From NCBI GenBank assembly GCA_902577765.1, contig CACHAK010000001.1:53151-117150 (forward strand): a DNA stretch of 64,000 nucleotides. Reading direction: 5' to 3'. Origin of the DNA: an uncultured Pelagibacteraceae bacterium. GTDB lineage: Bacteria; Pseudomonadota; Alphaproteobacteria; Pelagibacterales; AG-422-B15. Numbering within the stretch: position 1 is the stretch's first letter; each line of letters starts with the position of its first letter. Under the pieces are notes generated by a model. That model worked only from the letters and a program-made list of their open reading frames with translations, ran no database searches and had not been told where the DNA came from. Positions 51,057 through 61,090 of the stretch are shown here, in pieces. The position numbers were made by a program, and so were the translations under genes.

Positions 51057-51409
51057 TTGAATTAATTTTTATTTATAATGCAAAAAGTGGTATCGGAAAT
51101 GCCTTTATAGATTGGGCGCATAAAATAATATCGCCAAAAACTTATGACTGCAACTTATGCTCAATTACATACAATAATTTAGGTAAAGAAATAAAGTGGA
51201 AACAATTTCTTAATAATATAAATGTACATAGCCGATTTTACTATATTGATCATCTAAAAGAACTTGATTTTGTTGATGAGAAAACAGAGCTACCATGTGT
51301 TTTTATTAATGAGAAGGATGAATTTAAATTAATAATTAATTCCCATGAGATGAATTCATTTGATAATGTTGACCAATTAATCAGTAGATTAAAGGTTTTT
51401 CTGGATTAA
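51053..51409 (+). CDS. Conserved hypothetical protein downstream of maf
   Basis: A 118-residue protein (IELIFIYNAKSGIGNAFIDW, KIISPKTYDCNLCSITYNN, ELPCVFINE) belonging to a widespread uncharacterised family that I know by its YNAxSGxxNxxxDxxHKIxSPxTYxCxLC pattern but cannot name. The conserved Cys pair and Asp/His near the N-terminus hint at a redox or metal role. ATGA overlap with maf indicates co-translation. It is followed by the tRNA pair. Confidence 0.75.
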   Translation: MIELIFIYNAKSGIGNAFIDWAHKIISPKTYDCNLCSITYNNLGKEIKWKQFLNNINVHSRFYYIDHLKELDFVDEKTELPCVFINEKDEFKLIINSHEMNSFDNVDQLISRLKVFLD

Positions 51410-51478
51410 CTGTATTCAGAATATTTTCTTTGCACGAATTAATGTTATAGAATAAAAGACTAGGATCACTAATTAAAT

Positions 51479-51554
51479 GGCTCGATAGCTCAGTTGGTAG
51501 AGCAAAGGACTGAAAATCCTTGTGTCGGTGGTTCAATTCCACCTCGAGCCACCA
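51479..51554 (+). tRNA. tRNA-Phe (GAA)
   Basis: Canonical 76-base cloverleaf with encoded CCA: acceptor GGCTCGA/TCGAGCC, D arm GCTC-AGTTGGTAGA-GC, anticodon loop CTGAAAA (anticodon GAA), T arm GGTGG-TTCAATT-CCACC. Confidence 0.98.
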
Positions 51555-51559
51555 CTTAT

Positions 51560-51636
51560 GCAGCTGTAGCTCAGTTGGTTAGAGCGCCTGGTTGTGGTTC
51601 AGGAGGTCGGTAGTTCGAATCTACCCAGCTGTACCA
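51560..51636 (+). tRNA. tRNA-His (GTG), alphaproteobacterial type without G-1
   Basis: Canonical cloverleaf, 77 bases with CCA: acceptor GCAGCTG/CAGCTGT, anticodon loop TTGTGGT (anticodon GTG), T arm GGTAG-TTCGAAT-CTACC. The base before G1 is T, position 72 is T pairing with G1, and the discriminator is A73. Ordinary bacterial tRNA-His has G-1 and C73; the G1:U72/A73 form is the reassigned alphaproteobacterial identity. Confidence 0.97.
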
Positions 51637-52811
51637 GTAATTACTTTTTTTACAGGTAGAGTTAATACAATCAGAAACATAATTATCATCACAAATCCAA
51701 AAGCTAAGTAGAGTACACCAAATTCACCAGTTAAATCATAGCTTCTCGAAATCATGATCAGTGCAATAGGACCAACTGTAAATGATACAATAAATTTAAT
51801 ACCGTAGACTAGGCTTTGATATTTTTCAGGTGAAAATTTTGCAAGTAATAAATTTTCTGCAGGCAGTATACTTGAATTAAAAGCAACGATTGCAAGACTT
51901 ATTGCAATTAACCAGTAATTTGAAAGACTAACAATTAAGAGCAAGAGGAGTCCTTGGCCTACTATTCCAATTGAATAAATCAGCTTTTCAGAATATTTAT
52001 CTGTTAAAATACCTCCAACATAATTCATTAAACCACTTACAATATATATAGCAGCAACTATGTAGCCGATATCTGAAGTAGATAAATCAAGACTATCAGT
52101 AAGTCTGATATCAATTGCCTTTGGAAGACTTGTCTGAAGAATTTGATAAACAAAGCTCAAACATGTAATACTTAACAGCATAATAATTGCAATTTTTAGC
52201 ATCTGATTTTTTTCAGGATTTTCTTTAAACTGCTCTGAAGATATATTCCTTAATGATATTTTTCCTGATTTAAGATGATACGTTAGACTTAGTCCAACTA
52301 CTAATGAGATCAATCCGGGCAGCATAAAGGCAGCTTGCCAATTAAATTGTTCAATTAATACACCCGCAAAAAAGGCACCTAGTCCAATACCTACTCCCCC
52401 AAAAATATTATTAAAGCCAAGCGCTTTACCAGTTTCCTTTGAAGTGTTAACAACCCATGAAATTCCAGCGGGGTGATAGATAGCGCAAAACAATCCAAGC
52501 AATGATAAACTGATAAATAAAGAAACTTTATTTCCGCTCAAGCCACATAATAATGAACTAATTCCCAAGCCAATGAACATAATTGCAATCATTCCAGAAC
52601 GACTCCATCTGTCACTGATCCATCCAGCAGGAAGGGCTCCCAAACCTACAAGTAAAGATCCTAAAAACCAAAGATTTAGTAATTCATCGTAGCTAAGCTT
52701 CCAGTCGTCTTCAATTGCTAGAACTATAACAAAATAGAATGCAGCAAACATATGCATTAGTAAGTGACCTAAGGCGGCATACGTGACTGTTAATTTACTA
52801 TCATTTTCCAT
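51621..52811 (-). CDS. MFS transporter
   Basis: A 396-residue inner-membrane transporter with about twelve hydrophobic segments. The loop 2-3 motif is LPAGWISDRWSRSG, and the matching motif in the second half is GGILTDKYSEKLI; the TM5-region FNNIFGGVGIGLGAFFAG is glycine-rich as in antiporters. The closest general resemblance is to fosmidomycin-resistance-like or organic-anion MFS proteins; the substrate is unknown. Its last codons overlap the 3' 16 bases of tRNA-His on the other strand. Confidence 0.9.
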   Translation of the reverse strand: MENDSKLTVTYAALGHLLMHMFAAFYFVIVLAIEDDWKLSYDELLNLWFLGSLLVGLGALPAGWISDRWSRSGMIAIMFIGLGISSLLCGLSGNKVSLFISLSLLGLFCAIYHPAGISWVVNTSKETGKALGFNNIFGGVGIGLGAFFAGVLIEQFNWQAAFMLPGLISLVVGLSLTYHLKSGKISLRNISSEQFKENPEKNQMLKIAIIMLLSITCLSFVYQILQTSLPKAIDIRLTDSLDLSTSDIGYIVAAIYIVSGLMNYVGGILTDKYSEKLIYSIGIVGQGLLLLLIVSLSNYWLIAISLAIVAFNSSILPAENLLLAKFSPEKYQSLVYGIKFIVSFTVGPIALIMISRSYDLTGEFGVLYLAFGFVMIIMFLIVLTLPVKKVITGTAG

Positions 52812-53030
52812 AACTACTTTAGATAAAAATAGTGCAATTATTATAAACTTTAAGAAAAATTTAAAATTATTTGACTTTTATTAATAAATAAGGCATTTCA
52901 GCTTCATGTTTCAATTTAAACATCATCACTATCATATCTAAGTTCGCTGAAAAAAACAATCAGCGGGCAATAACCCCTTTTTATATTAAATAAACACACT
53001 TTGTAGTATCTTACTTACAGTGGGAGTAAA
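52812..53030. other. Control region between MFS gene and hisS
   Basis: The 219-base AT-rich gap holds the divergent starts. It contains the inverted repeat CGCTGA (52945-52950) / TCAGCG (52960-52965), directly followed by GGG-CAATAA-CCCC and TTTTT, a possible leader hairpin or weak terminator ahead of hisS. The hisS ribosome site is GGGAG just before the ATG at 53031. Nothing else was recognised. Confidence 0.4.
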
Positions 53031-54419
53031 ATGAGTAAAATTAAAAATAATCCAAAGGCAATTTTGCCGAAGGGTTTTAAAGACAGTGACATTGGAGTTT
53101 TAAATCTTAGAAAAAAAGTTTCTAAGATAATAGAGAAGGAATGTCTAAAGTATGGATTTATTGAATTAGATACATCCACAATTGAATATACTGAGAGCAT
53201 TGGCAAGTTTCTTCCTGATGTAGACAGGCCTAGTGGAGGTGTATTTTCATTTCAAGACGATGATGAGAAATGGCTATCACTGAGATATGACTTAACGGCC
53301 CCCTTAGCAAGATACGTAGCTCAAAATTATCAAGAGCTCGTTAAGCCATTTAAACGTTATCAATCAGGACTAGTTTGGAGAAATGAAAAACCAGGACCAG
53401 GTAGATACAGAGAATTTTTTCAGTTTGATGCTGACGTGGTGGGAGTTGATTCAACACTAATTGATGCAGAGCTGTGTATAATGGTATGTGATATTTTAAT
53501 TGACCTTGGCCTAAATACTTCACAATTTGAAATAAAATTTTCAAATAGGGAAATTTGGACAGAACTTTTTTCGAACTTAGATGTTAAACAGGACGATTTG
53601 CCAAAAATTCTTAGAGCAGTAGATAAAAAAGATCGATTAGGTATAGAGGGCGTTAATGAGTTGCTTCAAAAAGGAAGAAAAGATGTATCTGGTGACTTTA
53701 TGGAGGGCGTGGGCTTAAGCGAGACAGATGCTGATAAAATTATTTCTTTTATAACCAATTCAAACCAATCAAACGCCCAGATGGAAGAATTCAACTCCTA
53801 TATAAAAAATTTCCCAGATTATCCAATTCGTTTTGACTCATCAGTTGTTCGCGGTCTCGACTATTACACTGGAATGATTTTTGAAGCAGAGCTTCTTGTT
53901 GATATTAAAAATGAGAAAGGTGAAAAAATTGTATTTGGATCAGTTGCTGGTGGTGGAAGATATGACAGACTTATTTCAAGATTTGGGAAAGAGGATGTTC
54001 CAGCTACTGGTATATCTATAGGTGTTGATAGATTAATTGTAGCGTTAAATCAATTAGACCTTTTAGATAATAAGAAAAATCCATTAGTGGTAATTGCAAA
54101 TTTAGATAATCAAAATATGCCAGATTATATTTCAATGGCTAAAGAAATTAGAAATGAAGGTATTGCATGTGAAATATCATTTGGATCTAAAAACCTTGGA
54201 AAGCAATTAAAGTATTGCGATCGAAAAGGTGCAGATATTGTGATCATTGCTGGTGATGAAGAATTAAAAAAGGGTGAAATATCAATTAAGGATTTAAATA
54301 AAGGTAAAGAGGTTTCAAAAGATATTGTCGATAGAGACAAATGGAAAGAGGCAAAAGCTGGACAACAAACAATTAATCGCTCTGACCTGATGACAGCATT
54401 AAATGAAATTTTGAATTAA
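53031..54419 (+). CDS. hisS: Histidyl-tRNA synthetase
   Basis: A 462-residue class II synthetase charging tRNA-His. Motif 2 is PFKRYQSGLVWRNEKPGPGRYREFFQFDAD, broken here by length only for description; the His-binding segments RGLDYYTGMIFE and motif 3 (ATGISIGVDRLI) are clear, and a C-terminal anticodon-binding domain follows (VVIANLDNQNM onward). It is the first of hisS-hisZ-hisG. The form of tRNA-His in this window (A73, no G-1) predicts an alphaproteobacterial-type recognition surface. Confidence 0.96.
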   Translation: MSKIKNNPKAILPKGFKDSDIGVLNLRKKVSKIIEKECLKYGFIELDTSTIEYTESIGKFLPDVDRPSGGVFSFQDDDEKWLSLRYDLTAPLARYVAQNYQELVKPFKRYQSGLVWRNEKPGPGRYREFFQFDADVVGVDSTLIDAELCIMVCDILIDLGLNTSQFEIKFSNREIWTELFSNLDVKQDDLPKILRAVDKKDRLGIEGVNELLQKGRKDVSGDFMEGVGLSETDADKIISFITNSNQSNAQMEEFNSYIKNFPDYPIRFDSSVVRGLDYYTGMIFEAELLVDIKNEKGEKIVFGSVAGGGRYDRLISRFGKEDVPATGISIGVDRLIVALNQLDLLDNKKNPLVVIANLDNQNMPDYISMAKEIRNEGIACEISFGSKNLGKQLKYCDRKGADIVIIAGDEELKKGEISIKDLNKGKEVSKDIVDRDKWKEAKAGQQTINRSDLMTALNEILN

Positions 54420-54425
54420 AATAAA

Positions 54426-55553
54426 ATGTCACTTCAAGAATTAAATATCAATTTAAAGAATTATTTTATTAAGTCTGGTTTTAATTATATTGAACTTCCA
54501 TTGCTGTTTGATGCGGATATATTTTTTGAAACTTCAGGTGAAGAAATTAGAAGAAAGATGTATTCGTTTACTGATACTTCAGGAAAAGAAAAATGTTTGA
54601 GACCAGACATGACTGTACCAACATGTCAAAATTTTATTGCAAGTGATAGTAAATCCAGTGAGTCAAAGTTATGTTACAGCGGTCCTGTATTCAGATCATC
54701 CAATGAGTTATCAAATAATTCCATTGAATTAAATCAGTCAGGTATTGAGATCATTTTTTCTGAAAAAAATTTAAATAATATACATGAGATGGATGTATTC
54801 ATTTTAAAGACAGCTGAAGATACAATGTGTCAATTAAATATTGATAACTATAAAATTAAAATTGGTAGCATTAAATTATTTAATCAGTTTATCAACAAAT
54901 TAGAGCTGCCAATTAGATGGAAACAGAGATTAGTGAGACATTTTTTTAGAAGAAAATATTTCGGGAGTCTACTTGATAGATTAGGTGAAGGTGTAGGGTA
55001 TGATAATGAAAAAAAGCATAGCATGCTTCAAGAGAAATTTAATATAGATGACGTATCTGACAAAGGCTTGACAGATTTAATTAGTAAACAAAATGTTCGA
55101 GGTTTAGGTGCTCGAACTGTTGAGGAAATTGTTGATCGATTTCAATTAAAAAGCCTAAATGTAATAAGTCAGAAAGATGGAAAAAAAATTGTTGATTTAA
55201 TTAATAATTTTTTAAAATTAAGTTGTAACCTTTCGGAATTTCCATCACTACTTCGCGAATTTACTAAATCAAATAATGTTTCTTCATTTGAGAGTGAAGT
55301 AGAGGAAATGGAGAATTTTGTGAATGCTGTATCAGAAAAAAGTAACATAGAAAAATATTATTTTGATAATGACTTTGGTCATTCAATTGAATTTTATGAC
55401 GGTATGATGTTTGAAATTTATAATCCTGATAATCAAAGTGAATTAATTAGTGGAGGGCGGTATGATAAATTGCTTATTGATTTAGGCTCTAAATCGAACT
55501 TATCAGCAGTAGGATTTGCAACTAATAATAACAATATAATTGAGCTGATTTAG
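54426..55553 (+). CDS. hisZ: ATP phosphoribosyltransferase regulatory subunit
   Basis: A 375-residue HisRS-like protein without tRNA-charging function that activates the short HisG. It keeps the class II fold (YIELPLLFDADIFFETSGEE, CLRPDMTVPTCQNF, FRSSNELSNNSIELNQSGIEI) and the motif 3-like SGGRYDKLLIDLG, but lacks the anticodon-binding domain. Its position between hisS and hisG, 2 bases from hisG, supports the role. Catalytic residues needed for histidine activation are not all conserved, as expected. Confidence 0.93.
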   Translation: MSLQELNINLKNYFIKSGFNYIELPLLFDADIFFETSGEEIRRKMYSFTDTSGKEKCLRPDMTVPTCQNFIASDSKSSESKLCYSGPVFRSSNELSNNSIELNQSGIEIIFSEKNLNNIHEMDVFILKTAEDTMCQLNIDNYKIKIGSIKLFNQFINKLELPIRWKQRLVRHFFRRKYFGSLLDRLGEGVGYDNEKKHSMLQEKFNIDDVSDKGLTDLISKQNVRGLGARTVEEIVDRFQLKSLNVISQKDGKKIVDLINNFLKLSCNLSEFPSLLREFTKSNNVSSFESEVEEMENFVNAVSEKSNIEKYYFDNDFGHSIEFYDGMMFEIYNPDNQSELISGGRYDKLLIDLGSKSNLSAVGFATNNNNIIELI

Positions 55554-55555
55554 GA

Positions 55556-56257
55556 ATGAATATACAAAATAAACTTCGGATTGCATTGCCAAGTAAAGGT
55601 AGATTGAGAACAGACATGGAGTCTTTGTTTGAAGAAAAAAAAATAATTTTTAGTAATCTTGAAAATGATAGAGAGTATATTGCAGCAATAGAGGGTCTTG
55701 ATAATGCAATTGTTTATTTCTTAAGCGCTAAAGAAATTACAAATCGACTTGATGAAGGATCCATTCATGTTGGTTTAACTGGTGACGATTTAGTACAAGA
55801 AAAAATAACTAATTATAATCAGAAGGTTTCAAAAAAACTTAAGTTAAATTTTGGTAAAGCAAATTTAGTTGTTGCTATACCAGAAATATGGATTGACGTA
55901 ATGACAATGGCCGACTTAGAAGAAATCTGCCATTTGCACAGAACCAAATTCTCTAAAAGACTTAGAGTTGCAACAAAGTATAAGAATTTAACAAATGAAT
56001 ATTTTTCAAATTGTGGGGTTGTTGATTATAGGACTGTAGAAAGTGATGGATCAACCGAGAGCGCTCCATTCAATGGCTTTGCAGAAATAATTACTGACAT
56101 CACATCATCAGGAGAAACATTAAGAGCTAATAATCTAAGAGTACTTGATGATGGACTTATACTCGAGTCGTCTGCAAATATTTTTACTTCAAATGTAGCT
56201 GAGTGGAATACGAATTTAGAAAATACACTCAGTTATTTTATAGATAGAATTTCATAA
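55556..56257 (+). CDS. hisG: ATP phosphoribosyltransferase, short form
   Basis: A 233-residue enzyme for the first step of histidine synthesis: ATP and PRPP to phosphoribosyl-ATP. It has RIALPSKGRLRTDMESLFEE at the start, the periplasmic-binding-like fold with GLTGDDLVQE, and the PRPP loop DGSTESAPFNGFAEIITDITSSGETL. The absence of the C-terminal ACT-like domain makes it the short form that needs HisZ. A bidirectional terminator follows at once. Confidence 0.96.
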   Translation: MNIQNKLRIALPSKGRLRTDMESLFEEKKIIFSNLENDREYIAAIEGLDNAIVYFLSAKEITNRLDEGSIHVGLTGDDLVQEKITNYNQKVSKKLKLNFGKANLVVAIPEIWIDVMTMADLEEICHLHRTKFSKRLRVATKYKNLTNEYFSNCGVVDYRTVESDGSTESAPFNGFAEIITDITSSGETLRANNLRVLDDGLILESSANIFTSNVAEWNTNLENTLSYFIDRIS

Positions 56258-56285
56258 AAAAACCCGGCTAGGCCGGGTTTTTTTA
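56255..56285. terminator. Bidirectional rho-independent terminator between hisG and groL
   Basis: Stem CCCGGC (56263-56268) with GCCGGG (56272-56277), 3-base loop, flanked by seven A on one side and seven T on the other. It serves both convergent transcripts. Confidence 0.95.
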
Positions 56286-56307
56286 GATTAGCTTTAATGA
56301 GCTCAAC

Positions 56308-57972
<1,665 letters not shown>

Positions 57973-57979
57973 TTAATAT

Positions 57980-58294
57980 TTATTTTTTCTTTTTTGATTT
58001 AGATTTTGTATCTATAACACCCATGATGTCAGACTCTTTCATAATACAGAGTTCTTCACCATCAACCTTTACTTCTGTTCCAGACCACTTACCAAAAAGA
58101 ACGATATCGCCAACCTTTAGATCAAGCGGTGTTACTTTACCGTCTTCACTTTTAGTTCCATTTCCTACGGCTACAATTTGGCCTTCTTGAGGTTTTTCCT
58201 GAGCAGTGTCTGGTATGATAATACCGCCTGCTGTTTTCTCTTCAGTATCCAGTCTTCTAACGAGTACACGATCGTGTAAAGGTCTAAAATTCAT
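57980..58294 (-). CDS. groS: Co-chaperonin GroES
   Basis: A 104-residue lid of the chaperonin. It has [12 protein letters not shown] at the N-terminus, the mobile loop [20 protein letters not shown], and [24 protein letters not shown]. The lysine-rich end (KSKSKKKK) is a little longer than typical. First gene of groESL, preceded by an RpoH-like promoter; the ribosome site AGGAG is 8 bases or so upstream of the ATG. Confidence 0.98.
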   Translation of the reverse strand: MNFRPLHDRVLVRRLDTEEKTAGGIIIPDTAQEKPQEGQIVAVGNGTKSEDGKVTPLDLKVGDIVLFGKWSGTEVKVDGEELCIMKESDIMGVIDTKSKSKKKK

Positions 58295-58339
58295 GTCTTA
58301 ATCTCCTAAATATGTTTGCACAAAGCTTAATTACCTAGG

Positions 58340-58368
58340 CATATAGTGATCTAGGGCAAGTGTGTCAA
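58340..58368 (-). promoter_or_regulatory. RpoH/sigma-70-like promoter of groESL
   Basis: On the minus strand: -35 CTTGACA (58363-58369), 17-base spacer, -10 CTATATG (58340-58346). The CTTGAC...CTATAT form fits alphaproteobacterial heat-shock (RpoH) promoters and also works as a vegetative one. No CIRCE element was found between it and groS. Confidence 0.7.
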
Positions 58369-58431
58369 GGGGTGGAAAAAATTTCGATTTTATTGGAATT
58401 AGTAAAAAAAACGAATATTTTCAATAATTTG

Positions 58432-59199
58432 CTATTGTTCTGATTCACCGCCATCAATTACGATGTTTTGACCAGTCATAAAAGATCCAGCTTCAGAAGC
58501 CAAATATACTGCAGCACCTGCAATTTCGTCAGGCATTCCTATCCTTTTTAAAGCTGCTTTGGCAGTCATAGATTTTAAAATACTCTCATTCTCCCATAAA
58601 GCTCTGGCAAAATCGGTTTTTATTAAACCAGGTGAGATACAATTTGCACGAATATTATCTCTTCCATATTCCACTGATATATTTCTTGCCAACTGGGAAT
58701 CCGCAGCTTTTGATATAGCATAAGCACCTAACATGCTGTTGCCGCGCAAACCTGCGATCGAGGAAATAATTATAATTGAACCATTTTTCATTTTGATCAT
58801 ATCTGGGAGCACCTCATTACAGAGCCAAAAATTACTTTGCACGTTTGACTTCATTATTTTTTCAAACGCCTCGTCAGGTATATTATTTGATGGTCCAAAA
58901 TATGGATTGATTGCAGCATTACATACAAGAGTGGAAATATTGCCACAGAAGTCTAACGATTTTTTGTAAAGATTTTTTAATTGCTCTTTGTCCGAAATAT
59001 TACATGAAATTGCCGTTGCATGTCCCTCTCCAAATGTATCATTTATCTCTTTTGCGACTGCTTCACATGCATCAAGCTTTCGACTTGTGATAATGACTTT
59101 TGCACCATGCTCTGCCATTCTGTAGGCTATAGCTTTGCCTATTCCTCTCGAAGATCCTGTGATTATAGCATTTTTATCTTTTAAGTTAAAAAGTGTCAT
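58432..59199 (-). CDS. SDR family NAD(P)-dependent oxidoreductase
   Basis: A 255-residue classical short-chain dehydrogenase. The cofactor motif GSSRGIGKA is at residues about 15-23, NAAI near 92, the catalytic Ser in IIISSIAGLRG and the YxxxK pair in GAYAISKAA; the C-terminal GSFMTGQNIVIDGG is typical. Residues after the second strand (ITSRKLDACE) include Ser-Arg, suggesting NADP preference. Substrate unknown; homologues include 3-oxoacyl reductases and sugar or sterol dehydrogenases. It stands apart, divergent from the HAD gene. Confidence 0.92.
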   Translation of the reverse strand: MTLFNLKDKNAIITGSSRGIGKAIAYRMAEHGAKVIITSRKLDACEAVAKEINDTFGEGHATAISCNISDKEQLKNLYKKSLDFCGNISTLVCNAAINPYFGPSNNIPDEAFEKIMKSNVQSNFWLCNEVLPDMIKMKNGSIIIISSIAGLRGNSMLGAYAISKAADSQLARNISVEYGRDNIRANCISPGLIKTDFARALWENESILKSMTAKAALKRIGMPDEIAGAAVYLASEAGSFMTGQNIVIDGGESEQ

Positions 59200-59263
59200 T
59201 TAATAAAATATCATAATAATTTATAAGAAGATTATAAATTTATAGGATAATTTCAATATAATT

Positions 59264-60118
59264 ATGGAAATTAAAAAAATCGTAAGCGCTACTGAATTTT
59301 CACTTTCTTATAGAATCATACTTTGTGATCTTTGGGGCGTTATTCATAATGGTGTTGAAGTATTCTCTGATGCAAAATCCTATCTTGAGGCAATGAAGGA
59401 AAATAATATTGATGTTTATTTGATTTCTAATGCTCCGAGACCTGAGGTAGTAGTAAGAAATGGATTAATAAATAAACTTAATCTCAATCCTGAATTATTT
59501 AAAAAAATTTATACTTCAGGCGATACGGGTACACAGTACATAAATTCTAAAGTTCATGGACAATCATATTATCATTTAGGACCAGAAAAAGATTACGATT
59601 TGTTAGAAAATATAAATATTCAAAAAACTAATGACATAAAGTCCTCAGAATTTGTTGTCTGCACAGGCTTATATAATGACAACGATGAACACCCAGAGGA
59701 CTATAAAGATATTTTTGAGGATTTTCTTAAACAAAATTTAGAAATAGTATGTGTTAATCCTGATGAAATAGTCTACCGAGGTCAGGCACGCATATATTGT
59801 GCAGGTGCTCTTGGAAAATATTACGAAAAACTAGGAGGTAAAGTAACTTACTACGGAAAACCTTATCCAGAAATATATGATTTTGTAATGACTGATTTAT
59901 TGTCTAAAGATACAACAAATAAAAACGAAATATTAGCTATAGGCGATAGCCTAAAAACGGATTGCTTAGGAGCACACAAATCGGATTTAGATTTTTTATT
60001 TATAAAAAATGGAATTCATAAAACTGAAATTGCAAATGATGACGATTTATTGAGAATATCAAAAGCTAATTTGCCTGAAACTTGCAAAACTCTAATGTAT
60101 ACTGAAATTTTAAATTAA
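59264..60118 (+). CDS. TIGR01459-type HAD-superfamily hydrolase
   Basis: A 284-residue HAD phosphatase of the NagD-like class IIA. Motif I is ILCDLWGVIHNGV (nucleophile Asp, then the family's W), motif II VYLISNAPRP, and the C-terminal motif IV AIGDSLKTDCLGAHKSDLDF. The TIGR01459 subgroup is largely alphaproteobacterial and its substrate is not established. It is followed 7 bases later by ribF; this pairing, then ileS and lspA, is common in the group. Confidence 0.88.
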   Translation: MEIKKIVSATEFSLSYRIILCDLWGVIHNGVEVFSDAKSYLEAMKENNIDVYLISNAPRPEVVVRNGLINKLNLNPELFKKIYTSGDTGTQYINSKVHGQSYYHLGPEKDYDLLENINIQKTNDIKSSEFVVCTGLYNDNDEHPEDYKDIFEDFLKQNLEIVCVNPDEIVYRGQARIYCAGALGKYYEKLGGKVTYYGKPYPEIYDFVMTDLLSKDTTNKNEILAIGDSLKTDCLGAHKSDLDFLFIKNGIHKTEIANDDDLLRISKANLPETCKTLMYTEILN

Positions 60119-60125
60119 TTAAAAA

Positions 60126-61085
60126 ATGAAAGTTTTTAAAAGTTTAAATAGAAGATCATTAAATTATACAAAGAATTCTGTATTAATTATTGGAAATCTT
60201 GATGGAGTTCATAAAGGGCACCAATCAATAATTAATTCAGCAAAAAAAATTGCAAATAAACAAAAAACAAAAATAGGTGTGTTACTTTTTGATCCGCATC
60301 CACGGAAATATTTTAACAAAAATATTAAAAGTTTCTTATTAACAGAGTTGAACGAACGTCTCGAAATCTTAAAATCTTACGGTATCGATTATGCAATAAT
60401 AATAAAATTTAATAAAAGAATATCCTCTATGACACCTAATGACTTTTGTAAAAAAATATTACTTAGAGGAATATCAATGAAATATATTTTAGTTGGTAAA
60501 AATTTTAAATTTGGTAATAAACGATCAGGCGACTATAAGTTTCTTCTAAATTTTGGTAAAGAAAATCAATTTAACGTTAACCCAGTGAAATTATTAAAAA
60601 CACCAAATCATCTTTTTAATAAAACAAAAATGAAAATATATTCGTCTACAAATATTAGAAAACTTATTTCAAACGGTAATGTAAAATTGGCAAAAAATTT
60701 TTTGGGAAACAATTTTAGTATAACGTCAAAAGTTATAAAAGGAGATCAACGAGGCCGAAAAATTGGCGTTCCAACTGCTAATCTAAATATAAATGAATAC
60801 GTGGCACCAAAATATGGAGTATATGCTATTGAAGCCTCATTCCTTAAAAATTCAAAAAAAAGAACTCTTAAAGGAATTGCTAATTTTGGTATCAGACCAA
60901 CATTTCATAAGAACACTGAAATTTTGGAAGTTCATCTATTTAGATTTAAATTGAATATTTATAATTCTTTGCTAAAAGTCGACTTTGTTGAATTTATAAG
61001 GCATGAAAAGAAATTTTCAGGAGTAGAGGCCTTAAAAAAACAACTAAAATCAGATATATCTAAAGCACAAAAAATTCTAAATTAA
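60126..61085 (+). CDS. ribF: Bifunctional riboflavin kinase / FAD synthetase
   Basis: A 319-residue enzyme making FMN and then FAD. The N-terminal nucleotidyltransferase domain has IGNLDGVHKGHQSIINSA and LLFDPHPRKYF; the STNIRKLISNG segment closes it. The C-terminal kinase domain has KGDQRGRKIGVPTANLNI and YGVYAI, ending FVEFIRHEKKFSG. Length is normal. Strongly Lys/Asn-rich, reflecting the AT-rich genome. Confidence 0.95.
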   Translation: MKVFKSLNRRSLNYTKNSVLIIGNLDGVHKGHQSIINSAKKIANKQKTKIGVLLFDPHPRKYFNKNIKSFLLTELNERLEILKSYGIDYAIIIKFNKRISSMTPNDFCKKILLRGISMKYILVGKNFKFGNKRSGDYKFLLNFGKENQFNVNPVKLLKTPNHLFNKTKMKIYSSTNIRKLISNGNVKLAKNFLGNNFSITSKVIKGDQRGRKIGVPTANLNINEYVAPKYGVYAIEASFLKNSKKRTLKGIANFGIRPTFHKNTEILEVHLFRFKLNIYNSLLKVDFVEFIRHEKKFSGVEALKKQLKSDISKAQKILN

Positions 61086-61090
61086 GCAAG

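Noticed and set aside
58295..58431. CIRCE/HrcA operator before groESL
   Set aside because: No TTAGCACTC-N9-GAGTGCTAA-like repeat is present; only an RpoH-like promoter is seen.
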